Source: JAVBLQ01 sp031553435 (GTDB lineage: Bacteria; Bacteroidota; Bacteroidia; Bacteroidales; Azobacteroidaceae). Taken from it: DNA of 64,000 bases. The position numbers were made by a program, and so were the translations under genes. Positions 55,843 to 63,574 of this stretch are shown here, piece after piece (positions within the stretch are counted from its first letter, which is position 1; every line of letters starts with the position of its first letter). Location: the NCBI GenBank assembly GCA_031553435.1, contig JAVBLQ010000086.1, positions 1 to 64,000 of the forward strand, in the 5' to 3' direction. The notes beneath the pieces were generated by a model. That model was not told the DNA's origin. It ran no database searches and worked only from the letters and a program-made list of their open reading frames with translations.

Positions 55843-56060
55843 GTGAGAGAACCGGGTCACATTTTAATTTTCCATAACTATTTAAAGGTTGAGTGCTTAT
55901 TTTATGACTTTGGCATGGTTATTGTACTTACTTATATGAGTATATAAGAATTATGGTGTATTTTTTTAGCCGGACCTTAACACATGAAAGCCCCAAGATT
56001 TTTTCATAAAATTATTAAAGTTGATTATTTGTTTGATTTGGGGCAATGTTTGATTTTTCA
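55843..56060. other. Non-coding gap after the phosphorelay operon
   Basis: About 220 bases with no supported gene. GCCCCAA (55990-55996) and TTGGGGC (56038-56044) could pair across a 41-base loop. A 40-codon frame at 55984-56106 runs through a terminator and is unlikely to be real. Confidence 0.4.
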
Positions 56061-56101
56061 TAAAAAAAGGAAGCGTCCGAGGCGGATACTTCCTTTTTTA
56101 A
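56060..56101. terminator. Bidirectional terminator next to the H1-like gene
   Basis: AAAAAAAGGAAGCGTCCG pairs with CGGATACTTCCTTTTTTA around AGG. It has A and T tracts on both sides and lies 17 bases after the H1-like stop on the minus strand. Confidence 0.8.
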
Positions 56102-56117
56102 TTTAACTTCTTTTATT

Positions 56118-56294
56118 TTACTTTTTTGAAAGTTCTAAAGAAGTTTTTCTGAATTCTTTCAACATTTTTTCTAAATCTAAAGAAGATTTACGAGCGCGGG
56201 TTCCTGCAGCTTTGTTACCTTTTTCGATTTGTAAGCTAGCATCTGTAGTGAATGCTGCAAATTCTTCCTTGATTTTGTTTACTAAATTTTCCAT
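56118..56294 (-). CDS. Small histone H1-like DNA-binding protein
   Basis: 58 aa, starting MENLVNKIKEEFAAFTTDAS and containing KGNKAAGTRARKSSLDLEKML with the ending FRKTSLELSKK. It is rich in Lys and Arg with a helical profile, the pattern of the small Bacteroidota H1-like (Hc1-related) proteins annotated as histone H1. Such proteins bind DNA non-specifically and may help nucleoid compaction. It is a single gene with its own promoter (56395-56424), a leader of about 95 bases and a strong terminator behind it. The family is clear from pattern; the role is inferred. Confidence 0.85.
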   Translation of the reverse strand: MENLVNKIKEEFAAFTTDASLQIEKGNKAAGTRARKSSLDLEKMLKEFRKTSLELSKK

Positions 56295-56394
56295 TTTCCA
56301 AAATGTTTAAATTATATATTAATAATTACTGTTAAAAGCCGAAAATTTAATGCTTAATAGAAACCTTGACCTTGAACAGATAAATAAGACTGCG

Positions 56395-56424
56395 CAAAGA
56401 TAGTATCTTTTGAAAATTCAGCAA
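56395..56424 (-). promoter_or_regulatory. Promoter of the H1-like gene
   Basis: On the minus strand TTG (56422-56424), 19 bases, TATCTTTG (56395-56402), matching the consensus fully. Confidence 0.65.
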
Positions 56425-56566
56425 GTATTTTGATTTCAAATTCATTTAATTATAATACAATTTTCTCATATTCCAGGTTCAGAGCACCTTTTCATAGTTT
56501 CAAATCTTATTTAATGGAGCAATTGTATAAAACATCTTTTTTTACAAAAAGAAAGTTCCTTATTTT

Positions 56567-56597
56567 TTTGAAGTATCGGGAAAAATATACTACTTTG
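56567..56597 (+). promoter_or_regulatory. Promoter of the beta-CASP nuclease gene
   Basis: TTTG (56567-56570), a 20-base spacer and TACTTTG (56591-56597), a -7 box with one spacer base fewer than TAnnTTTG. The ATG is at 56636. Confidence 0.5.
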
Positions 56598-56635
56598 CAA
56601 ACTTAAACTCAATTCTATTTTCAATTTATCGAATT

Positions 56636-58039
56636 ATGAAAATAACATTCCACGGTGCTGCACGTACAGTGACCGGTTCCAAACACTTAATTACCCTTTC
56701 CGATGGCAGAAAAATATTACTTGACTGCGGCATGTTTCAGGGAATGGGTAAAGATACAGATTCCCTGAACCGTAATTTAGGATTTAGAGCGGAAGAAATC
56801 AACTATGTTTTGCTCTCTCATGCTCATATAGATCATTCAGGTCTTTTACCCAGACTGGTAAAAGAAGGTTTTAAAGGGAAAATTTTTGCAACTCCGGCAA
56901 CCATTGATGTTGCCAGGTTATTATTGCAGGATTCAGCTAATATACAACAACAGGATATCAAATTTCTCAACAAAAAGAGAATTCTGGACGGCAGGCCTCT
57001 TTTAGAACCGGTTTATACAGAAGAAGATGCCCGTAATACATTCCCTTTATTTCATGCTGTCGATTATCATTCAAGATACAAAATAGACGATGATATTGAA
57101 TTTGAATTTTTTGATGTAGGACATATTATTGGAAGTGCAACTATCTATTTGTCAATCAGGGAAAATGGAAAACTGACGAGAATAGTTTTCAGTGGAGATG
57201 TAGGGCGTTACGGAGATCCTATTTTACGTTCGCCGCAACCTTTCCCTCAGGCCGATTATATCATTATCGAATCGACTTACGGAAATAAATTGCATCAGCC
57301 CATCGAAACTTATTCCGATGATTTGTTGAAGAATATTCTTGAAACCTGCATAAAGAAAAAAGGAAAACTGATCATTCCGGCATTCAGCGTAGGACGCACA
57401 CAAGAATTATTGTACGCTTTGAATGATCTGGAGATTGCCGGTCAGTTGCCCGATATTAAATATTATGTTGATAGTCCGCTTTCAACAGAAATAACGGCTA
57501 CGGTAAAAAAACATTCGGAATGTTTTAATAAAGCCGTTCAAAAAATAATGAAAATAGATGTAGATCCGTTTACTTTCAAAGGATTAAGATTTATCAAAGA
57601 TAAACGGGAATCACAAGCCTTAAATGCAAATTATGATCCTTGTGTTATTATATCAGCATCGGGAATGGCTGAAGCCGGACGAGTAAAGCATCACATCGCC
57701 AATAGTATCAGCAATTGGAGAAATACAATTCTGCTGATCGGATATTGTGAACCGGACTCACTAGGCGCTCGCCTGAAAAGAAAACCTGAAGTAGTGGGAA
57801 TTTTCGGAGAAAAATTTACCGTCAATGCAGATATCGAAACTATCGACTCAATGAGTGCTCACGCAGATTATAATGATCTATCCCAATACCTGGCCTGCCA
57901 ACATCCGAATGATGTCAAACAAGTTTTTATCGTTCATGGAGAAGCTGAAGTTCAGGATGAATTTAAGAACCGCTTGATTAAGAAAGGCTTCTTGGATTGT
58001 ATTGTTCCGGAAAAAGGACAGGAGTTTGGATTAAATTAA
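56636..58039 (+). CDS. Metallo-beta-lactamase fold, beta-CASP RNA-processing nuclease
   Basis: 467 aa. The MBL motif HAHIDHSG (about 62-69) gives the two-metal site. FFDVGHIIGSATIYL and VFSGDVGRYGDPILRSP follow. The beta-CASP insert has IPAFSVGRTQELLYAL and a final SAHADYNDL His, then an RNA-specificity KH-like tail. It belongs to the Ysh1/CPSF-73-like group of RNases common in bacteria, as opposed to RNase J. The target RNA is unknown. A hairpin terminator follows at 58045-58100. Confidence 0.92.
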   Translation: MKITFHGAARTVTGSKHLITLSDGRKILLDCGMFQGMGKDTDSLNRNLGFRAEEINYVLLSHAHIDHSGLLPRLVKEGFKGKIFATPATIDVARLLLQDSANIQQQDIKFLNKKRILDGRPLLEPVYTEEDARNTFPLFHAVDYHSRYKIDDDIEFEFFDVGHIIGSATIYLSIRENGKLTRIVFSGDVGRYGDPILRSPQPFPQADYIIIESTYGNKLHQPIETYSDDLLKNILETCIKKKGKLIIPAFSVGRTQELLYALNDLEIAGQLPDIKYYVDSPLSTEITATVKKHSECFNKAVQKIMKIDVDPFTFKGLRFIKDKRESQALNANYDPCVIISASGMAEAGRVKHHIANSISNWRNTILLIGYCEPDSLGARLKRKPEVVGIFGEKFTVNADIETIDSMSAHADYNDLSQYLACQHPNDVKQVFIVHGEAEVQDEFKNRLIKKGFLDCIVPEKGQEFGLN

Positions 58040-58044
58040 AAATT

Positions 58045-58100
58045 AAAAACTAAAAGTGAAAAATTTTACGTTAAAAACGATTTTTTCACTTTTAGTTTTT
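58045..58100. terminator. Hairpin behind the beta-CASP nuclease gene
   Basis: Arms 58045-58063 and 58082-58100 match perfectly over 19 bp (AAAAACTAAAAGTGAAAAA) around an 18-base loop. Confidence 0.7.
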
Positions 58101-58205
58101 CTCTTTTAAACCTTCCTTCTCACAATAACGTTCTAACCTTAAATTTAAATATGCCATAAAAAATTAAGGTTATGAAAGGGGCAAAGGTTTATATGTGACC
58201 AATGT

Positions 58206-58343
58206 AAGGTGAAAGGTGAAGGTAGCTTTGCTCCCTTGTGAACTCGTTTCACTCGTTGTGAAGAGGTGACAATGCGACAAACGTCACTTCGTCACAGTTT
58301 TCACCTTTCACAAGGGAACGAAGTGACCTTCACCTTTCACCTT
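58206..58343. repeat. Large compound palindrome upstream of serC
   Basis: Outer arms 58206-58223 and 58326-58343 are perfect over 18 bp (AAGGTGAAAGGTGAAGGT). The next 19 or so bases inward also pair with about five mismatches through a TCCCTTGTGAA / TTCACAAGGGA core, so each arm is near 40 bp. The loop has further GTGAC/GTCAC words. It combines the outer word of the hairpin at 8425 with the CTTGTGAA core of the elements at 31424 and 32005. Confidence 0.75.
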
Positions 58344-58434
58344 CATAATGATTTCAATTTGAAAATATAAACACTTTCTAAAAATGAAAAGTGAAGAATT
58401 TTCAACAAAAAGCTACTGAATTTAAAAAAAAAGG

Positions 58435-58442
58435 TAACTTTG
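58435..58442 (+). promoter_or_regulatory. serC -7 promoter box
   Basis: TAACTTTG, 33 bases before the serC ATG; no clear -33 element. Confidence 0.5.
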
Positions 58443-58475
58443 CAGCATTGAAAATTAACGTCATAATTAATCAAT

Positions 58476-59543
58476 ATGAAAAAATACAATTTCAATGCAG
58501 GCCCTTCAATCTTACCACAATCAACAGTTGAAAACACAGCGAAAGCCATTCTTGATTTCAACGGGAGTGGATTATCTATTATGGAAATCAGTCATCGTTC
58601 CAAAGATTTTCAACCAGTTGTGGATGAATCCATTGAGTTATTTCAGGATTTATTGGATATTCCTTCCGGATACAAAATTCTTTTTTTAGGAGGAGGAGCC
58701 AGCTTGCAATTTTGTATGGTTCCTTTCAATTTGTTAGAAAAAAAAGCTGCTTATCTGAATACCGGGACTTGGGCGAATAAAGCATTAAAAGAAGCCAAAT
58801 TATTCGGAGAAGTTGTTGAAGTTGCAACTTCCAAGCCTGAAAATTATTGTTATATTCCAAAAGATTATGCAATCCCTTCTGATGCCGATTATTTTCACAT
58901 TACGACCAATAATACAATTTTCGGAACGGAAATAAGAAAAGATCTGGATTCTCCGGTTCCTCTGGTTGCAGACATGTCTTCCGATATATTTTCACGCCCG
59001 GTTGATATTTCAAAATACGGATTGATTTATGGTGGTGCTCAGAAAAATCTGGGGCCTGCCGGTGTTACTTTTGTTATCGTTAAAGAAGAAATTTTAGGAA
59101 AAATGAATCGTCCGATCCCGACTATGTTGGATTATCGCACACATATACAGGATGGTTCTATGTTCAACACACCTCCGGTAGTTCCGATTTATGCTTCATT
59201 GCAAACACTTAAATGGTTGAAAAGCATTGGTGGATTGCGGGAAATGGAAAAGAAAAATCTGGAAAAAGCTGCAATTCTTTACGACGAAATCGACAGAAAT
59301 AAATTATTCAAGGGAACAGCTAAGTTTGAAGATCGTTCTATTATGAATATATGTTTTGTAATGGCTGACAATTACAAAGAGCTGGAAGAAGAATTCGGCA
59401 AATTTGCCACTTCGAAAGGTATGATCGGAATTAAAGGTCATCGTTCTGTCGGAGGATTCCGTGCATCGACTTACAACGCATTGCCAAAAGAAAATGTGCA
59501 GGCTTTGGTTGATTGTATGAAAGAGTTTGAGAAGAATCATTAA
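58476..59543 (+). CDS. serC: Phosphoserine aminotransferase
   Basis: 355 aa. It converts 3-phosphohydroxypyruvate and glutamate to phosphoserine with PLP. The start is [25 protein letters not shown] binds PLP phosphate, and [14 protein letters not shown] holds the Schiff-base Lys (residue 190). The end [17 protein letters not shown] is typical. It lies 87 bases before serA with a hairpin in the gap, and the two supply serine synthesis. Confidence 0.97.
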   Translation: MKKYNFNAGPSILPQSTVENTAKAILDFNGSGLSIMEISHRSKDFQPVVDESIELFQDLLDIPSGYKILFLGGGASLQFCMVPFNLLEKKAAYLNTGTWANKALKEAKLFGEVVEVATSKPENYCYIPKDYAIPSDADYFHITTNNTIFGTEIRKDLDSPVPLVADMSSDIFSRPVDISKYGLIYGGAQKNLGPAGVTFVIVKEEILGKMNRPIPTMLDYRTHIQDGSMFNTPPVVPIYASLQTLKWLKSIGGLREMEKKNLEKAAILYDEIDRNKLFKGTAKFEDRSIMNICFVMADNYKELEEEFGKFATSKGMIGIKGHRSVGGFRASTYNALPKENVQALVDCMKEFEKNH

Positions 59544-59600
59544 TGTGCCAATATTTTAATATGTCAATTTGCCAATAAACGTAGGAGTCATTGGCACATT
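59542..59600. repeat. Palindrome between serC and serA
   Basis: AATGTGCCAAT (59542-59552) pairs perfectly with 59590-59600. An alternative pairing of AATATGTCAATTTGCCAAT with the same right side also forms, so two structures compete. It begins at the serC stop codon. Confidence 0.6.
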
Positions 59601-59630
59601 GGCATATTATCAAATTATAAAATTTAATTT

Positions 59631-60548
59631 ATGAAAGTATTGATTGCAACAGATAAACCATTCGCCAAAGTAGCTGTTGACGGTATTCGCCAAACAGTTG
59701 AAGGTGCCGGTTACGAGCTCGTTTTATTAGAAAAATATACTGAGAAAAAACAATTGACCAATGCTATTGCAGATGCAGATGCTGTGATTATCCGTTCGGA
59801 TATTGTAGATGCGGAGGTATTAGATGCAGGAAAAAATTTGAAAATTGTGGTTCGCGCCGGAGCCGGATACGACAATGTAGATTTGAATGCTGCTACAGCC
59901 AAGGGTATTTGTGTAATGAATACTCCCGGACAAAATTCTAATGCTGTTGCAGAACTGGTTTTCGGTATGTTGGTTTATGGTGTCCGTAATTTTTTCAATG
60001 GAACTTCAGGAACCGAATTGTTAGGAAAAAAAATAGGCATTCATGCTTATGGAAATGTCGGGCGTAATGTTGCTCGTATTGCCAAAGGATTTGGAATGGA
60101 AGTTTATGCTTTTGATCCGTTTTGTCCGAAAGATGTTATTGAAAAAGATGGCGTTAAGGTGATTTCTTCGGCAGAAGAATTGTACACAACTTGCCAAGTA
60201 GTATCATTACATGTTCCGGCTACTGCTGAAACAAAAAAATCAATCCATTTTGATTTGTTGAGTAAAATGCCTAAAAATGCAGTATTGGTCAACACTGCCC
60301 GCAAAGAAGTAATCGATGAATCAGGTTTAATGCAAATGTTTGAGATTCGTCCTGATTTCAAGTATCTGACAGATATTGAGCCTGCAAATCATTCGGAAAT
60401 TGTGGCTAAGTATGCTGATAAATATTTTTCTACTCCGAAAAAAATAGGAGCGCAAACAGCCGAAGCTAATATCAATGCCGGAATTGCTGCTGCCAAACAA
60501 ATTGTAGAATTTTTCAAAACCGGAGAACAACGATTTAAGGTGAATTGA
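59631..60548 (+). CDS. serA: D-3-phosphoglycerate dehydrogenase, short form
   Basis: 305 aa, without the ACT or ASB regulatory domains of longer SerA proteins. First enzyme of serine synthesis (3-phosphoglycerate plus NAD). RAGAGYDNVDL, the NAD-binding IHAYGNVGRNVARIAKG, NTARKEVIDE (catalytic Arg) and TDIEPANH (catalytic Glu) are present. In place of the usual catalytic His (TPHIG) the sequence has TPKKIGAQT, so the site is Lys. Short enzymes of this kind, as in Entamoeba, are called type IIIK. Feedback by serine is not expected. Confidence 0.93.
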   Translation: MKVLIATDKPFAKVAVDGIRQTVEGAGYELVLLEKYTEKKQLTNAIADADAVIIRSDIVDAEVLDAGKNLKIVVRAGAGYDNVDLNAATAKGICVMNTPGQNSNAVAELVFGMLVYGVRNFFNGTSGTELLGKKIGIHAYGNVGRNVARIAKGFGMEVYAFDPFCPKDVIEKDGVKVISSAEELYTTCQVVSLHVPATAETKKSIHFDLLSKMPKNAVLVNTARKEVIDESGLMQMFEIRPDFKYLTDIEPANHSEIVAKYADKYFSTPKKIGAQTAEANINAGIAAAKQIVEFFKTGEQRFKVN

Positions 60549-60570
60549 AAATAAAAAAATGTTTTTTAAT

Positions 60571-60609
60571 AAAAAAATGAGTGATACATTGCATATCACT
60601 CATTTTTTT
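60571..60609. terminator. Bidirectional terminator between serA and pectate lyase
   Basis: Perfect 16-bp arms (60571-60586, 60594-60609) around CATTGCA. The stem ATGAGTGATA is flanked by runs of A and T, so it works in both directions between convergent genes. Confidence 0.88.
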
Positions 60610-60621
60610 TATCTCAGTAGC

Positions 60622-62880
60622 TTACCAACGTAATTTAATTATCTTATTATTATTCACGATACGTATCATGTAGATACCTTTAGTATAGTGAGTCATATCT
60701 ATATTTGTATTTCCCGAAATAATGATACGTCCTGTCATATCATATACTTGTATCGCTGTATTTTCAGAATTATAAATGATACCGTTAGAAAAATATACAG
60801 ATGTGTGTTCAATGGAATCAATGTTTGTAGCTACTTTGGACACTAATGCGATGTAGAAGAGGTTTGTTGTATCTCCTTTCTTTATTGAATGAGCACCTGC
60901 CGGAATTGTCATTGTCAGTATGCCTGCAGTTGCACTGTAGCTAACTCCATCAATATTCACCTTTTTTGCAAAATCGGAATCGAATACCAATGTCAAAACC
61001 ATTTCTTTATCTGTTGTAAATGTAATTTCTGTTGAAGATTCGATTTTCAACCTTTTAGTTAAAGTTAAACCGTTATAAGATACATTTCCATCTGTCGAGT
61101 TCATATTTCCTGCAATATTAAAGAATGAACTGGTTTTGTTATCGATCGTAAAGTTATGTATCACACTATCTCCAGTAGGATTAAGCGGATCCGGATCACC
61201 AGGTTCTTCGCCTCCGGGCTCTTCACCACCAGTAGAAGCTTCTCCTTGAATAGCAACCAATGATGATTTGTAATTGGTAATCGCAGATTTTAATGCGGTA
61301 TTTAAATCGTATGAAGCGTCATCCACGCTGTTGTTGAAAGTCCATTCGAAATCACCACTTTCAACACGTCCTGCATATTGCATGACATTTGTTTTAGCAT
61401 CTTCCGGAGAATCTACAATGTAGGAATACATGATTGAAGAATTTGTATCAAAGTTGTTGTAGACATTATTCCCATAAACAGTTTTGATAGTATTCGGGAT
61501 AGTTGCATTGCGATCAGTTACTTCGTATGAGTCAAAATCTATGGTTGTATTTTGGTATCCGCCATTAGCAGCTCCATAAGAGACATAACGACTTGCTCCC
61601 TCGATATGATTATTGTATGCTTTAATCATACCTCCGTTTTCTTTACTGAATGTAGGTGCGTTTTTATAATCGTTAGCGCTAGATCCATAAACGTCTGTTC
61701 CCTGCATTGAAATCATCATTGGTTTTTTGCAATTGCGGAAATAGTTGTTTTCTACAAAAACAGAGGATCCTTCAGTAGCACCAACACCATATTTAGAATT
61801 TCCATCATAATAATTATTATAAACATGTGCTGAATAAAAACGAACACGAGGATGGCGGCTATCAGAATGATCATACCAATTATGATGATAGGTAATAAGC
61901 AAGTCATTGGAAGCTCCTTCACTCAATCCTAACAAATTACATTTTCCGGAATCCCAAAAATGGTTATATGAAAAAGTAACATAGGTTGATCCTTTGCAAT
62001 CTAAAGCGCCATCACCTTTAGCCTGATCGGAATCGCTGCCGGCGTGACCATAGAAAAAATCACAATTATGTACCCAAATATGGTCATTATCTTGTTGTAA
62101 CCCAATATTATCACCTTCTCCACTATTGCAATTCATGGTTCCCAGGTTGCGGATTTCAATGTTCGATGCATTTTTGATTCTGATTCCCCAACCATCAGCA
62201 ACAGCATCATCTCCCACTCCTTCAATCGTTATATGGCTGGATGCATTGTTGTTATTCTCAATAACGATATCTCCATTCAGCATATAAGCCGGATCTTTAA
62301 TCTGACCTATCAAACGTAAAATTAATGGACGCGTATCGTATCCTTTCTTAAATCCATCCAAAATAGCCTGAAAGTTATTGCAAACAGTTTTGGCTCCTTT
62401 AGATGAAGTTACGACTTCAAAAGAAACATTATCTTTGGTGTTTTGAGTAATATATAAAACAACTGCATTAGCTTTAAGTGTTCCATCAGCCTTATATACA
62501 CCAGGAACCCTATTACCAAAAAAAGCAAAACCGCTCCGGTCATGTGCTTTTACTGTTATGGAAGAAGAGGTAGCGCTATCGAATTCGGTTCCTTCGCTGT
62601 TTACTGCTTTTACAGTTATAGTATAAGTTCCGGCTTTTAGACCTAATACATCGGCACGGAAATGATCCGGATATTGACGAATCAACTGTGTATCTATTTT
62701 TTTGTTACTTATTTCTTCCCCGCTATAATAAACGTTGTAACTATTAGCATTAGCCACAGGTTCCCATGTTACATAAGCAGTTTCTAACCAGCCGATTTGT
62801 TTTGTTATCGTCAGGGCACAGGCTTTGTCTGCTATCAGCAATGTCAGTAATAAAAAAAACAGGAGTTTTTGTTTCTTCAT
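60622..62880 (-). CDS. Secreted pectate lyase (PL1-like) with T9SS sorting domain
   Basis: 752 aa from the ATG at 62880 (MKKQKLLFFL). Signal peptide to about residue 23, then a fibronectin III-like domain (about 30-112). A right-handed beta-helix lyase follows (about 120-500) with DHIWVHNCDF, DGALDCKGSTYVTFSYNHF and the catalytic SRHPRVR (342-347). A Glu/Pro/Gly linker leads to a beta-sandwich and a C-terminal type A sorting domain (VYDMTGRIIISGN, KGIYMIRIVNNNKIIKLRW). It cleaves pectic galacturonan by beta-elimination and should be exported by T9SS. A -7 box and a CRP-like palindrome lie upstream. Confidence 0.92.
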   Translation of the reverse strand: MKKQKLLFFLLLTLLIADKACALTITKQIGWLETAYVTWEPVANANSYNVYYSGEEISNKKIDTQLIRQYPDHFRADVLGLKAGTYTITVKAVNSEGTEFDSATSSSITVKAHDRSGFAFFGNRVPGVYKADGTLKANAVVLYITQNTKDNVSFEVVTSSKGAKTVCNNFQAILDGFKKGYDTRPLILRLIGQIKDPAYMLNGDIVIENNNNASSHITIEGVGDDAVADGWGIRIKNASNIEIRNLGTMNCNSGEGDNIGLQQDNDHIWVHNCDFFYGHAGSDSDQAKGDGALDCKGSTYVTFSYNHFWDSGKCNLLGLSEGASNDLLITYHHNWYDHSDSRHPRVRFYSAHVYNNYYDGNSKYGVGATEGSSVFVENNYFRNCKKPMMISMQGTDVYGSSANDYKNAPTFSKENGGMIKAYNNHIEGASRYVSYGAANGGYQNTTIDFDSYEVTDRNATIPNTIKTVYGNNVYNNFDTNSSIMYSYIVDSPEDAKTNVMQYAGRVESGDFEWTFNNSVDDASYDLNTALKSAITNYKSSLVAIQGEASTGGEEPGGEEPGDPDPLNPTGDSVIHNFTIDNKTSSFFNIAGNMNSTDGNVSYNGLTLTKRLKIESSTEITFTTDKEMVLTLVFDSDFAKKVNIDGVSYSATAGILTMTIPAGAHSIKKGDTTNLFYIALVSKVATNIDSIEHTSVYFSNGIIYNSENTAIQVYDMTGRIIISGNTNIDMTHYTKGIYMIRIVNNNKIIKLRW

Positions 62881-62918
62881 GTTATCGATATTTTTTATGC
62901 GTTTGTTGAAAATATGCA

Positions 62919-62926
62919 CAAAATTA
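62919..62926 (-). promoter_or_regulatory. Pectate lyase -7 promoter box
   Basis: TAATTTTG on the minus strand, no visible -33 element, 38 bases before the ATG. The operator-like palindrome at 62990 is about 84 bases before the expected transcription start. Confidence 0.5.
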
Positions 62927-62989
62927 AAAATGAGGTTCTTTTAATAGGGGGATAAATTGGTTTTTTAAGTACGACGAATTAATAAATAT

Positions 62990-63003
62990 GTTATAAAACA
63001 TAA
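62990..63003. promoter_or_regulatory. Candidate CRP-family operator upstream of pectate lyase, copy 3
   Basis: ATGTTATAAAACAT, identical to copy 1 and the inverse of copy 2, with outer T/A extending the half-sites to 6 bp (TATGTT and AACATA). Confidence 0.45.
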
Positions 63004-63076
63004 AAATGACAGAGTTTCAACAAGGTTAGAACGTTATGAGAGGGGGGAAAGTTTTGGCTAGAACAATATTTGGTTA

Positions 63077-63574
63077 TTATTGTGAACGTCCTGAAGCATT
63101 AGGAATAATCCTAATTCCCACATCATTAATTCCTTCTAATTTTTCCCTCCGCATTCCATGTTGTACAGAATAAATATAAGTACCTTTTCTGGGAAATTGT
63201 ATTGTCTTAAAAAGTTTTTCTTTTTCATATAATGAAAGGCCTTTTTTTCCTAACCACTTCCCAAAGTCGTCTGCCAACGGAACATTTATGGTGTCTTTCT
63301 GTATTTGGCCTTCTGTGTCTTTCAAAGATATCAACAGCCAAATATTTTTATATGGATAAGAATTATCATTCCGTATGTCCACAAAAACATCAAAACGGGA
63401 TAGCGTATCAGTCACCGGGACTTCAAAAGTCACTATATCTTCTTTATCCCATAAAGCATTTTTTATATTCTTATATTCATAAACAATTTCCTTGTTTTCG
63501 ACACAAGACACTAAAAGAATGAAAATTAAGAAAAAAAATGCTACCAGTCCTGATTTATGCATTTGTATTCCCAT
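63077..63574 (-). CDS. gldH: GldH-like gliding/T9SS-associated lipoprotein
   Basis: 165 aa (161 from the second ATG at 63562). A hydrophobic signal ends in the lipobox LLVSC (Cys24). The body matches GldH in layout: VYEYKNIKNALWDKEDIVTFEVPVTDT, YPYKNIWLLISLKD and FPRKGTYIYSVQHGMRREKLEGINDVGIRI. GldH is needed for gliding in Flavobacterium and is kept in many non-gliding Bacteroidota. It overlaps the end of the ricT gene upstream, the usual Bacteroidales order. Confidence 0.88.
   Translation of the reverse strand: MGIQMHKSGLVAFFFLIFILLVSCVENKEIVYEYKNIKNALWDKEDIVTFEVPVTDTLSRFDVFVDIRNDNSYPYKNIWLLISLKDTEGQIQKDTINVPLADDFGKWLGKKGLSLYEKEKLFKTIQFPRKGTYIYSVQHGMRREKLEGINDVGIRIIPNASGRSQ

Larger units (their letters stand above)
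58101..58475. other. Repeat-rich region upstream of serC
   Basis: 375 bases without a gene. It contains a 9-bp inverted repeat TAACCTTAA / TTAAGGTTA (58134-58142 and 58164-58172), a 16-mer shared in inverse orientation with 63024-63039, the long palindrome 58206-58343 and the serC -7 box (58435-58442). Confidence 0.6.

Noticed and set aside
55984..56106. 40-codon plus-strand frame starting MKAPRFFHK
   Set aside because: It reads through a strong terminator hairpin, lacks a ribosome site and has no family resemblance.
58101..58475. CRISPR array upstream of serC
   Set aside because: The repeats are inverted arms of palindromes, not direct repeats with spacers.
36440..63003. Reading the three 14-bp palindromes as intrinsic terminators
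   Set aside because: Arms are only 5-8 bp of A/T pairs, with a 4-base loop and no T run, and they lie upstream of genes; an operator is more likely.
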